Shown here: positions 33,867 through 42,396 of the stretch, piece by piece
Layout: each line of letters starts with the position of its first letter
Position numbering within the stretch: position 1 is the stretch's first letter
NCBI GenBank assembly: GCA_964203655.1
Contig: CAXNMJ010000001.1
Span: 1-64,000, forward strand
Length of the DNA: 64,000 bases
Direction of reading: 5' to 3'
Origin: BACL27 sp947488385
Lineage (GTDB): Bacteria; Actinomycetota; Acidimicrobiia; Acidimicrobiales; Ilumatobacteraceae
Notes under the pieces: model-generated
Told to the model about the DNA's origin: nothing
Databases searched by the model: none
The model's input: only the letters and a program-made list of their open reading frames with translations
Made by a program: the position numbers and the translations under genes

Positions 33867-34423
33867 TTGAGGGCATCCTGTGAGTCAAGCAGCTGACACT
33901 GGTCAATAATTTTTTCGACTACTTGCTGAATGTTCATTGACTGAGTCGCCACCTCGTGAGTCGCGATTTGTCGATACAAATCTTCTCGATCTGCACGCAT
34001 CTGATTCAGAGCGCCAACAGGGTCTCCGTCTAAAAGTGGTCGATGTTTGGCACGACCAGTACGACCAACCAAAGTTGATGTTGGTGCATCTAACCAAACA
34101 ATGCATCTTGACTTACTTTTTAACAGCGCGCGATTTGTCTCGGCCAGAACTGCGCCTCCGGCAACTGCCAAAACGAGAGTCTCAGAACTATTCGCTGCGT
34201 TCATTAGCGCCTCTGACTCGAGTCGTCGAAACTCGGGCTCTCCACTTTGGGTGAAGATTTCGCGCACCGATAACTTCGCCGACTTTTCAATCAATTCATC
34301 TGAGTCTGCAAATTTAACTTTTAATTCTTGGGCCAGGGCACGACCAACTGTTGTTTTGCCAGAACCCATCAAACCAATTAAAACGATTAGTGAACCTGGC
34401 GACACGTCCAGAGCCAAACTCAA
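33863..34423 (-). CDS. aroK: Shikimate kinase
   Basis: Phosphorylates shikimate. The P-loop GLMGSGKTTVG is at residues 17-27, the shikimate-binding DSDELIE near residue 41, an AVAGGAVL turn near residue 87, and the lid arginine in GRAKHRPLLDG. Length 186. Overlaps aroC and aroB by 4 bp each, so aroC-aroK-aroB form one translationally coupled set. Confidence 0.97.
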   Translation of the reverse strand: MSLALDVSPGSLIVLIGLMGSGKTTVGRALAQELKVKFADSDELIEKSAKLSVREIFTQSGEPEFRRLESEALMNAANSSETLVLAVAGGAVLAETNRALLKSKSRCIVWLDAPTSTLVGRTGRAKHRPLLDGDPVGALNQMRADREDLYRQIATHEVATQSMNIQQVVEKIIDQCQLLDSQDALK

Positions 34424-35583
34424 CTAATTCTCTTTGCAAAACTGTTTACATTCTTCACAAAGTCGTCGATACTGTCGCCACCGAAATTTCTCTGGGCTTC
34501 TTGGGCTAAAACGAGGGCAACCATCGTCTCGGCCACCACGCCCATTGCCGGAACTGCGGTGACATCAGTGCGCTCTTTGAAACTCACTGTTTCTTCTTTC
34601 GACACTGTGTCGACTGTCTTTAGAGTTGGACGATTCAGTGTCGCCAATGGTTTCATCGCCGCGCGAACAACAAGCATTTCCCCCGTCGACATTCCGCCTT
34701 CGGTACCGCCGGCCAAACTCGTCTCACGCTTGTACTTTTTCTCTGACTCGCTCCAAGTGATTGCATCATGGGCTTTGCTTCCGCGCCGCGCGGCAACCTC
34801 GAAACCGTCACCAATCTCCACACCTTTGACGGCTTGAATGCTCATTATTGCTTGGGCCAAGAGACCGTCAAGTTTGCGATCCCAATGCACGTAGCTTCCT
34901 AATCCCACAGGCAAGCCGTATGCCAAAACTTCAACAATGCCGCCAAGGCTGTCGCCCTCTTTTGCTGCACTCTCAATTTCAGAAATCATTCGGGCCTCTG
35001 CTTGAGAGTCGAAGCATCGCACCGGAGATTCATCGACTTTTGCCAAATCCACAAGTGTTGGCCGAGTCGTATTGTCGCTTCGCGCGCCACCAAGTTGCAG
35101 AACGTGCGACAAAACCGAAACATTAATTTGTTTGAGCAACACTTTGGCTAACGCACCAGCCGCAACTCGGGCAGCTGTTTCTCGTGCACTCGCCCGCTCA
35201 AGCACATCACGCGCGTCGTCAAAACCATATTTCTGCATTCCTGTGAGGTCGGCGTGACCAGGTCGAGGCTGTGTCAATGGTTTTTTTGTTTTACCTGGTT
35301 CTGGCGACATCTCTTCATGCCACACGTCGCTGCGAAACCACTCACTATTTTTGATCTCAATAGCCACGGGCGAACCCAAAGTGCGACCATGGCGAATTCC
35401 GCCAACAAGCACAATCTCGTCTTGCTCAAACTTCTGTCTAGGTCCACGGCCAAACCCCAGTCGACGACGAGCAAGTTCATCGCTAATGTCCTGCGAAGTC
35501 ACTTGCATGCCTGCTGGAAGGCCTTCAACGATTACGACCAATGCCTGCCCGTGACTTTCACCGGCGGTTAAATAACGAAGCAT
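34420..35583 (-). CDS. aroC: Chorismate synthase
   Basis: Last step to chorismate, needing reduced FMN. The N-terminal GESHGQALVVIVEGLPAG, the RRRLGFGRGPRQKFE loop and the late AGGTEGGMSTGEML motif are all present. Length 387 is normal. It is the first gene of aroC-aroK-aroB-aroQ-pepQ-efp-nusB and has its own strong promoter in the 72-bp gap behind aroE. Confidence 0.98.
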   Translation of the reverse strand: MLRYLTAGESHGQALVVIVEGLPAGMQVTSQDISDELARRRLGFGRGPRQKFEQDEIVLVGGIRHGRTLGSPVAIEIKNSEWFRSDVWHEEMSPEPGKTKKPLTQPRPGHADLTGMQKYGFDDARDVLERASARETAARVAAGALAKVLLKQINVSVLSHVLQLGGARSDNTTRPTLVDLAKVDESPVRCFDSQAEARMISEIESAAKEGDSLGGIVEVLAYGLPVGLGSYVHWDRKLDGLLAQAIMSIQAVKGVEIGDGFEVAARRGSKAHDAITWSESEKKYKRETSLAGGTEGGMSTGEMLVVRAAMKPLATLNRPTLKTVDTVSKEETVSFKERTDVTAVPAMGVVAETMVALVLAQEAQRNFGGDSIDDFVKNVNSFAKRIS

Positions 35584-35623
35584 AAATATCAGGCTACCCC
35601 TGAGGTGCCTTCACTTTCAGGTC

Positions 35624-35653
35624 ATTAAATTTCGAACAGACGGTTGGTGGCAA
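35624..35653 (-). promoter_or_regulatory. aroC operon promoter
   Basis: Minus strand: -35 TTGCCA (35648-35653, five of six consensus bases), 18-bp spacer, -10 TTTAAT (35624-35629, five of six). The expected start near 35617 leaves a leader of about 34 bases. It begins immediately after the aroE stop codon. Confidence 0.65.
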
Positions 35654-35655
35654 AT

Positions 35656-36522
35656 CTATTGAGTATTCAACGCTGCATCGCGCATCAGTTTTGTGTCACC
35701 ACGTTGACCCAACCAGATTTCTTGTTGCAAGGCAGCTTGATGCACCAACATTTCTAAGCCATCCACAGTTTTGGCGCCAACTTTTTTTGCAGCCGCGAGC
35801 AAACTTGTTTCTAATGGACGATAAACAGCATCTAGAACTATGTGATGTGACTTGATCAATCGCACATCAATCGGTGATTCAGTTTTAGAACCAGCGCCAC
35901 TCGGATCAAACCCGACTGGGGTTGTATTGATAAGAATCTGTGCCTGCTCGACGTCATTGGCAAGTTCGGCCTGGCGACCAATGCGACAACCTCCGATTCT
36001 TGCGACCAACTCTTCTGCTCTTTGTGGCGAGCGATTATGAATCAAAACATCTTTGGCGCCATTTTTAACGAGCGCATAAGCAACCGCGCTCGCAGTTCCG
36101 CCTGCTCCAAGCAAAACAACTCGGCTGCCGGCGATTTTGAAATTCGCAACAGATTCAATTGCGTTGCACGCACCCTGGCCATCTGTATTGGTCGCAAATA
36201 TCGAGTTATCACTTCTCAACATCACTGTGTTGGCCGCAGACGTCTTTTTGACGACTTCATCAACTTCGCCGATTTCGGCGACGATTCGTGCGACTTCGTT
36301 TTTGTGGGGCATCGTTACCGAGTAGCCGGCGATACCAAGTGCTGCCATTTCAGTAAGGGTTTGGCGAACTTTTTCTGACTCAACCAAAAACGCAAGATAC
36401 AACCAGTTGACTCCGAGCGAGCGAAACACCGCATTATGAATTACAGGTGACAAACTTTGCGCAACTGGGTTTCCGATAATCGCCGCTATTCGCGTTTGGC
36501 CGTTGACAACGTCATTACTCAC
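35656..36522 (-). CDS. aroE: Shikimate dehydrogenase
   Basis: NADPH-dependent reduction of 3-dehydroshikimate. Shikimate-binding NPVAQSLSPVIHN is at residues 17-29, the catalytic lysine is in GYSVTMPHKNEV, and the nucleotide-binding GAGGTASAVAYAL is near residue 137. Length 288. Overlaps mltG by 4 bp and belongs to the upstream ruvX-mltG unit, separate from the aroC promoter. Confidence 0.96.
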   Translation of the reverse strand: MSNDVVNGQTRIAAIIGNPVAQSLSPVIHNAVFRSLGVNWLYLAFLVESEKVRQTLTEMAALGIAGYSVTMPHKNEVARIVAEIGEVDEVVKKTSAANTVMLRSDNSIFATNTDGQGACNAIESVANFKIAGSRVVLLGAGGTASAVAYALVKNGAKDVLIHNRSPQRAEELVARIGGCRIGRQAELANDVEQAQILINTTPVGFDPSGAGSKTESPIDVRLIKSHHIVLDAVYRPLETSLLAAAKKVGAKTVDGLEMLVHQAALQQEIWLGQRGDTKLMRDAALNTQ

Positions 36523-37721
36523 GGCAAGAATCCACCCGCTCTGGCAGCTTCGACATTCTTTTCATGGTCTTCAACTGTGGCGGCGAAAGTGTGACCACCC
36601 TTCGCATCACTTAACACGTAGAAAATGTACGCACAATTTGCTGCTTGTTTTATTCCTTTGCATATTGGATCATTGAGCGGCGGGTTTGGTGCTGGGTTCA
36701 ACGCAGCACGAATTGCTGCACGACCCGGGTTGGCAATTGGTGTTGGTGGCAAGCCTTTGAATTTGTAACTGTTGTAGGGGTTATCGAGCGCCTTCAAATC
36801 AGTGAACGACGCACTTGAATCGGCGTTGTAATACAAAGTTGCATCTATTTGCAGTGGCATTCCGCGTTCAAGGCGATTGTAAATTACTCGCGAGATTTTT
36901 GCCCGATCTACTTCTAACTTTGCTTCTCGCTCGATTAGCGAAGCAATAATCAAAACTTCATATGGCGATCTACCAACTTTGGCTTTGGCCTGGTCAAGCC
37001 CTTCTTGAATTCCGACTCGCTCCATTAAACGCAACATTCGATCGATGACCGATGCCGCCGACTCGTCGCCAGAAACTTGGTATGTGTCTGGAAACAACAG
37101 ACCCTCAAGACGAAAATCGGCTTCGTCTAATCGGCTTAAATCATTTGGGCCGTAAGCCGAGACAAAATCAGGATTGCTGGCTGTTGTCAAAAAGTCTTGC
37201 TCTGTTATGCGACCAATCTTCTCTTGGATTCGCACGGCGATTTTTGAAACAGTGAAGCCCTCAGGAAAAGTCACTTTCGTAAAAGTTGCCGATGGGCTCG
37301 TGTTCAAAACCTTCATGATGTTGCCAATATGGCTTCTCGGGGTCAACAAGTAATAGCCAGGCTGCAGATCTATCCCACCACGACGCGACACATACCAACG
37401 AAACACACTTGCGTTGACGATGAATCCTTCATCTTCAAGTCGCTTACTGACCATTGCGACCGAATCATTCGGGTTGACAGTGAAGTTTGTGGCAACTTGA
37501 GCGATACCCGAGTTTGAGTCTGGCGGATTCAACTGACGCAAATACCAAAGTCCACCAATGCCTAACGCCACAACTAATGACATGACGACGGTCAACGCCA
37601 TGAACACCGTTCGAGAGTCTGGTCGCTTTTCTTGACGAACCTCTTCAAATTCGCTCGACCCCCACGCATCTGGGCCGTCCCATGAATCTTCTTGCCAGTT
37701 CTTTTCTTCAGTGCGCGTCAT
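36519..37721 (-). CDS. mltG: Endolytic murein transglycosylase
   Basis: Cuts nascent peptidoglycan strands near the membrane. A cytoplasmic acidic N terminus (1-37) is followed by one membrane segment (about 39-61), a LysM-like domain (about 75-150) and the YceG catalytic domain, with the catalytic glutamate in IIASLIEREAK. The family end PTPIANPGRAAIRAALNP and YIFYVLSDAKGGHTFAAT are present. Length 400. The ruvX-mltG-aroE order matches mycobacteria. Confidence 0.95.
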   Translation of the reverse strand: MTRTEEKNWQEDSWDGPDAWGSSEFEEVRQEKRPDSRTVFMALTVVMSLVVALGIGGLWYLRQLNPPDSNSGIAQVATNFTVNPNDSVAMVSKRLEDEGFIVNASVFRWYVSRRGGIDLQPGYYLLTPRSHIGNIMKVLNTSPSATFTKVTFPEGFTVSKIAVRIQEKIGRITEQDFLTTASNPDFVSAYGPNDLSRLDEADFRLEGLLFPDTYQVSGDESAASVIDRMLRLMERVGIQEGLDQAKAKVGRSPYEVLIIASLIEREAKLEVDRAKISRVIYNRLERGMPLQIDATLYYNADSSASFTDLKALDNPYNSYKFKGLPPTPIANPGRAAIRAALNPAPNPPLNDPICKGIKQAANCAYIFYVLSDAKGGHTFAATVEDHEKNVEAARAGGFLP

Positions 37722-38143
37722 TGCTTCGTCCGATCTACATGATCAAGCCAGCCCTGCAGCATTACGGCGGCCGCGATCTTGTCGACGATTCGTCGGCGCG
37801 CTTGCGCTTTCATGTTGGCTTGCATCATCGACTCATTTGCCGTCTTGGTTGTCAGACGCTCGTCGTAAGAATAAACAGGAACACTCAGCGACGACTTCAT
37901 TTCTTCGATCTCATCTTGTGCACTTTTTGCTGCTGGCCCTACTTTGCCCGACATACTCAACGGCATGCCCACCACAACACACTCAACTTCGTATTCGTCA
38001 ATCAGTTCTTGAATTTTTTTGTGATCCTGGCTGTGACTAGCAGACCGAGCAACAACCGTTAGTGGAGACGCAATAACGCCACTGCTGTCGCTCATTGCCA
38101 CACCGATTCTCTTCGAACCAAGATCGATACCCAGGCTGCGCAT
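37718..38143 (-). CDS. ruvX: RuvX/YqgF pre-16S rRNA nuclease family
   Basis: RNase H-fold protein, called a putative Holliday-junction resolvase but shown in E. coli to process the 5' end of 16S rRNA. Motifs: LGIDLGSKRIGVAMSD (catalytic aspartate), VGMPLSMSGKVG, YDERLTTKTA and DKIAAAVMLQGWLD. I start at ATG 38143 (MRSLGIDLG), which lies 7 bp after the alaS stop; the longer open frame back to 38263 runs through alaS and encodes unrelated basic residues. Length 141. Confidence 0.93.
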   Translation of the reverse strand: MRSLGIDLGSKRIGVAMSDSSGVIASPLTVVARSASHSQDHKKIQELIDEYEVECVVVGMPLSMSGKVGPAAKSAQDEIEEMKSSLSVPVYSYDERLTTKTANESMMQANMKAQARRRIVDKIAAAVMLQGWLDHVDRTKQ

Positions 38144-38150
38144 TGATCGT

Positions 38151-40778
38151 CTAGACAATTTTGCTGGATGCCTGCGCAGCTGCTTGCAAAGCGTCGTCGA
38201 GAGCGCTCGCGTTTTTGCCTCCGGCCGTAGCAATGTCTCCTTTACCGCCACCTCCGCCACCAACCATTTTGGCTGCTTGGCTTATCAACTCGCCTGCAGA
38301 CGCTTTGATTCCGGCACCGGTCGCAGCCACTAGCGCCACTCCACCCGTGGGTGTAACTCCACCCAGAACAACAGCCTTTATGTCTTTATTCGCACGTATC
38401 GCAATGGCCAACTCGCGCAAATCTCCCGGAGTCATCTCATCAACTCGCGCAACAACCACACCGTCGACATTCTTGGCGATGAATTCTGCGGCTCGTCCTC
38501 TTGCAGCCGCCGAGCGAAGTGTCTTGATCTCATCATTGAGTTCTTTAATTTCAGCAATCTTTCGTGAAGTCGCATCGACAAGCGTCGCCGAACTTGCATC
38601 AAGCAACGTATTCAACTGATTTATCGTCTTAGCGGTATCAATCACATAGTTGACCGCGTTCAGACCAGTTACTGCTTCGATGCGACGCAAATTTGAACCG
38701 ATTGAGCCTTCTTCGATGACCTTGATCAGACCAATGTCGCCCGTAGCAACAACGTGAGTTCCGCCGCAAAGTTCAATTGAATCTCCGGCTTCTAACACAC
38801 GCACAACATCGCCGTATTTATCACCAAAGAACGCGATCGCTCCAGCTTGAGTCGCTTTTTCTTTTGACGTTTCATAGTTCTTGACATCGGCGTTGTTCAG
38901 AACTTGTGCATTGGCAATGCGCTCAATCTGTTCGATCTCGACGCTTGAAAGTGGCGCGTAGTGGCTGAAGTCGAAACGCAGACGATCCGCCGACACCATT
39001 GAGCCGGCCTGCTTTACGTGCTCGCCCAACACCTCGCGCAACGCGTAGTGCAAAATGTGGGTCGCTGTGTGATTCTTGCGCGTCGCATTTCGCAATGCGC
39101 TGTTAATTGTCGCTGTTACGTTCGTGCCAACTTGAATTTCGCCAGCCAGCGTGCCGATGTGTTTGCGTAAACCCGGCAGGGCAAAAACGGTGTCGCTGAC
39201 TTTTATCTCGCCCGTCGCGCAACGAATCGTTCCTTGATCGCCGACTTGGCCACCACTCTCAGCGTAAAACGGAGTCGCACTCAAGAAGACTTCAACTTGA
39301 GAGTCTTCTAACGCAATGACCTCAAGCACCTTTGATTCGCACGAATCTGATTCGTAGCCGACAAAATCTGTTTGACCGTGTTTATCTAGAACTTCTCGAT
39401 ACTGAGTGAGCATGTCGTCGGCAGTCGCCGCACCTTTGCGCGCAGCCTTGGCACGCTTGCGTTGGGCGTCCATCTCTGTTTCAAAACCTGAAATGTCGAC
39501 ATCAATGTTGCGTTCACCGGCAATCTCTTGGGTTAACTCGAGTGGAAACCCATAAGTGTCGTGCAACACAAAAGCACTCTGGCCACTGAGAGTCGACTTC
39601 TTTTTAGATTCTTTGATCGTCGAAAATTCTGTTTCAAGAATTGTCAGACCATTTTTCAGTGTTTGCCTAAAACTTTCTTCTTCTTTGGTCAATACACCGA
39701 GAATAAAGTCTTTGTTCGTTTTAAGAGTTGGATGCGCCTCTTGCATAACTTCGATGGCTGTCTCAACCAACTTAGGCATCACCAATTTGTCGGTACCAAG
39801 CAGATATGCGTGGCGAACTGCACGGCGGAAGATACGACGCAAAACATATCCGCGACCTTCGTTGCTTGGAAATACACCGTCATTGACAAGCATCGTCGAC
39901 GAGCGAGCATGCTCTGCCAAAACTCGAAGCGAGAAACTTGAACGATCTTCGTAATCTCCGACCAAATATTTTTTTGAAGTCGCTGACTGAGCCTGCTCAA
40001 TCAGAGGAAACAAAACATCGGTTTCCCAAATTGAGTCTTTGCCCTGCTTCAGCGCCAAGATTCTTTCGAGTCCGGCACCTGTATCGATGCTTGGCTTTGG
40101 CAAGGGTGTTCGAGTGCCGTCTTTGTCTTGGTTGAACTGCATGAAAACAAGATTCCAAAACTCTAAGAAGCGGTCACCTTTCGGGTCATTGAGCGGCCCG
40201 CCATCAGGTCCGAATGCAGCACCGCGATCAATATGAATTTCTGAGCACGGACCACATGGTCCTGTTTCGCCCATCTGCCAAAAGTTGTCGGCATCACCAA
40301 GTCTCTGAATGCGATTCATCGGCACGCCAACTTGCTCGTGCCAGATTTGTTCTGCTTCATCGTCACTCTCGTGAACGGTGATCCAGAGTTGATCGCCGTC
40401 AAAACCAAAAACTTCTGTGACTAGCTCCCAGCTCCATGGGATCGCATCTGTTTTGAAATAATCTCCAAAACTAAAGTTGCCCAGCATCTCGAAAAAGACA
40501 CAATGCCGCTTTGTGCGACCCACATCGTCTAGGTCGTTGTGTTTTCCGCCGGCCCGAGCACACTTCTGCACACTCACCGCACGCTTGTAAGGTGCAACTT
40601 CGTCTCCAACAAAATATGGCTTGAACGGCACCATGCCGGCAACGGTGAACAAGATCGTTGGATCATGAGGAATCAAACTTGCAGACTCGACTCTGGTGTG
40701 GCCACGCTGCTCAAAAAAGCCTGTAAACGCTTTTCTAAGTTGGTTCGCAGAGCGAATTTCAGCTGCCATGTCTGCCAA
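38151..40778 (-). CDS. alaS: Alanyl-tRNA synthetase
   Basis: Class II synthetase charging tRNA-Ala and editing mischarged serine and glycine. The catalytic core occupies about 1-460; the editing domain has the zinc motifs HTATHILHYAL (near 565) and CGGTH (near 668); the C-terminal domain carries a glycine-rich VGGGGGGKGDIATAGG stretch. Length 875 is normal. Confidence 0.98.
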   Translation of the reverse strand: MADMAAEIRSANQLRKAFTGFFEQRGHTRVESASLIPHDPTILFTVAGMVPFKPYFVGDEVAPYKRAVSVQKCARAGGKHNDLDDVGRTKRHCVFFEMLGNFSFGDYFKTDAIPWSWELVTEVFGFDGDQLWITVHESDDEAEQIWHEQVGVPMNRIQRLGDADNFWQMGETGPCGPCSEIHIDRGAAFGPDGGPLNDPKGDRFLEFWNLVFMQFNQDKDGTRTPLPKPSIDTGAGLERILALKQGKDSIWETDVLFPLIEQAQSATSKKYLVGDYEDRSSFSLRVLAEHARSSTMLVNDGVFPSNEGRGYVLRRIFRRAVRHAYLLGTDKLVMPKLVETAIEVMQEAHPTLKTNKDFILGVLTKEEESFRQTLKNGLTILETEFSTIKESKKKSTLSGQSAFVLHDTYGFPLELTQEIAGERNIDVDISGFETEMDAQRKRAKAARKGAATADDMLTQYREVLDKHGQTDFVGYESDSCESKVLEVIALEDSQVEVFLSATPFYAESGGQVGDQGTIRCATGEIKVSDTVFALPGLRKHIGTLAGEIQVGTNVTATINSALRNATRKNHTATHILHYALREVLGEHVKQAGSMVSADRLRFDFSHYAPLSSVEIEQIERIANAQVLNNADVKNYETSKEKATQAGAIAFFGDKYGDVVRVLEAGDSIELCGGTHVVATGDIGLIKVIEEGSIGSNLRRIEAVTGLNAVNYVIDTAKTINQLNTLLDASSATLVDATSRKIAEIKELNDEIKTLRSAAARGRAAEFIAKNVDGVVVARVDEMTPGDLRELAIAIRANKDIKAVVLGGVTPTGGVALVAATGAGIKASAGELISQAAKMVGGGGGGKGDIATAGGKNASALDDALQAAAQASSKIV

Positions 40779-40813
40779 GCCTACTAGTCGCGTCTATGCG
40801 CAAACCGTCAGGT

Positions 40814-41095
40814 TTATTTCGTCGGCTCGCTTGTTGAGTCTGGTTGAGCCTCAAGAATTGTCTTGCCTTCAAATATCTTGCCGAGCTCAACATCGTTTAA
40901 TTTTTCGCCACCTAAATAGCCCTGCCAATAACTGGCTATAAAAATTTTGACTCGATCAAAGACGTCGATGAATTTTTCGACCAACGCATCAGTCGAAAAC
41001 TGCTCGGGGTTCTGCTCGGCTCTTTTCTTCAAAAGATTTATGCCAAGAACCGTTGCGGCACCACCAACGATCAGCCAAAAGAGACGTTTAATCAT
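40814..41095 (-). CDS. Small single-pass membrane protein between rarA and alaS
   Basis: 93 residues. The N terminus MIKRLFWLIVGGAATVLGINL has two basic residues and one membrane helix (about 3-21), followed by a charged helix (KKRAEQNPEQFSTDALVEKFIDVFDRVKIF) and a loose acidic tail. Small proteins of this build are common at this position in Actinobacteria (similar to DUF6167), but I cannot assign a function. The ATG overlaps the rarA stop by 4 bp, so it is co-expressed. Confidence 0.75.
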   Translation of the reverse strand: MIKRLFWLIVGGAATVLGINLLKKRAEQNPEQFSTDALVEKFIDVFDRVKIFIASYWQGYLGGEKLNDVELGKIFEGKTILEAQPDSTSEPTK

Positions 41096-42396
41096 TTCGG
41101 TTTCACGCTATTCATTCTTTCGGCAATTGCCTGCTCAGTGCCATGGTTTGTTGGTTCGTAGTAATCGCCTTTGCGCTCGGGTGAACCCGGGCTCGGGTCT
41201 GGAAGATACTGCTGATCAACCCATCCACTCGGATCATCGTGTGGGTAAACATAACCGACACCGTGACCAAACTCTTTTGCTCCCTCGTAGTGTCCGTCGC
41301 GTAGATGCGCCGGTACTTCACTATTGACACCTCTTTGAATGTCTTCTCGGGCCGCCCAAATTGCCAACGCAACTCGGTTGCTTTTTGGCGCAGTTGCTAA
41401 ATAGACGACTGCTTGAGCCAGATTAAGTTGCGCTTCGGGCAAGCCAACATGCTCAAGAGCACTTGCAGCAGCAACAGCGACGACAAGAGCGTTCGGATCA
41501 GCCATGCCGATATCTTCACTGGCCAAGATAACCAAACGCCGTGCAATAAACCGAGCGTCATCGCCTGACTCGAGCATTCTTGCCAACCAAAATAAACCTG
41601 CTTGTGGATTCGACCCGCGAATGCTCTTGATAAATGCCGACACCACGTCATAGTGATCATCTCTGCCATAACGCAATGCGCTGACGCCTAAAGCAGCATC
41701 AACCTGAGCAATCGTCACATGTTTTTTATTTTCTTGGGCTAAGGCACAAGCAACTTCGAGTGCGGTCAATGCTTGACGTGCATCGCCGCCACTGCGTTGA
41801 GCGAGTGCCTCAAGCGCATCGTCATCTGCAGTTACTGATTCGGCAACTACACCTCGCTGCAAAAGTTCTTTTACATCACTCACGACAAGGGGCTCGAGGC
41901 GAAACAACGTTGATCGACTTCGCAAAGGTGCGTTCAATTCAAAGTAAGGATTCTCAGTTGTCGCCCCGATCAAAGTTATTACTCCAGATTCGACAGATGG
42001 CAGCAGAGCATCTTGTTGAGATGTCGAGAACCGATGAATCTCATCGATGAACACGATCGTGCCTCGTGCGAACTGGCCAAGTCTTTCGGAAGAACGTTCA
42101 ATCACTTCACGAACGTCTTTGACTCCAGCACTAACCGCTGAAAGCCTCTCAAAGTGTCGGTTCGTTGTCAGCGCCACAACTTCGGCGAGTGTGGTCTTTC
42201 CGGTGCCGGGAGGTCCCCAAAAAATCACCGATGAAAGTCGGTCGCCTTCAATCAAAATTCTGAGCGGCGAATTCTTGGCCACCAAGTGTTTCTGCCCGAC
42301 AACTTCGTCTAACGAGCGCGGTCGAAGTCTCGCGGCGAGTGGTGCTTGCGACTTCAGTCGTTCAGCAGCCGCAGCGCCGAACAAGTCTTCTTTCAT
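41092..42396 (-). CDS. rarA: Replication-associated recombination protein A (AAA+ ATPase)
   Basis: Clamp-loader-like ATPase acting at stalled forks. Walker A GPPGTGKTTLAE near residue 60, Walker B IVFIDEIHRF near residue 113, sensor segment LIGATTENPYFELNAPLRSR, and the C-terminal tetramerisation domain with YVYPHDDPSGWVDQQYLP. Length 434 is normal. Overlaps aspS and the small membrane protein gene by 4 bp. Confidence 0.96.
   Translation of the reverse strand: MKEDLFGAAAAERLKSQAPLAARLRPRSLDEVVGQKHLVAKNSPLRILIEGDRLSSVIFWGPPGTGKTTLAEVVALTTNRHFERLSAVSAGVKDVREVIERSSERLGQFARGTIVFIDEIHRFSTSQQDALLPSVESGVITLIGATTENPYFELNAPLRSRSTLFRLEPLVVSDVKELLQRGVVAESVTADDDALEALAQRSGGDARQALTALEVACALAQENKKHVTIAQVDAALGVSALRYGRDDHYDVVSAFIKSIRGSNPQAGLFWLARMLESGDDARFIARRLVILASEDIGMADPNALVVAVAAASALEHVGLPEAQLNLAQAVVYLATAPKSNRVALAIWAAREDIQRGVNSEVPAHLRDGHYEGAKEFGHGVGYVYPHDDPSGWVDQQYLPDPSPGSPERKGDYYEPTNHGTEQAIAERMNSVKPK

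Noticed and set aside
38144..38263. Longer ruvX starting inside alaS
   Set aside because: The extra 40 residues overlap alaS and do not resemble the family, which begins at LGIDLG.
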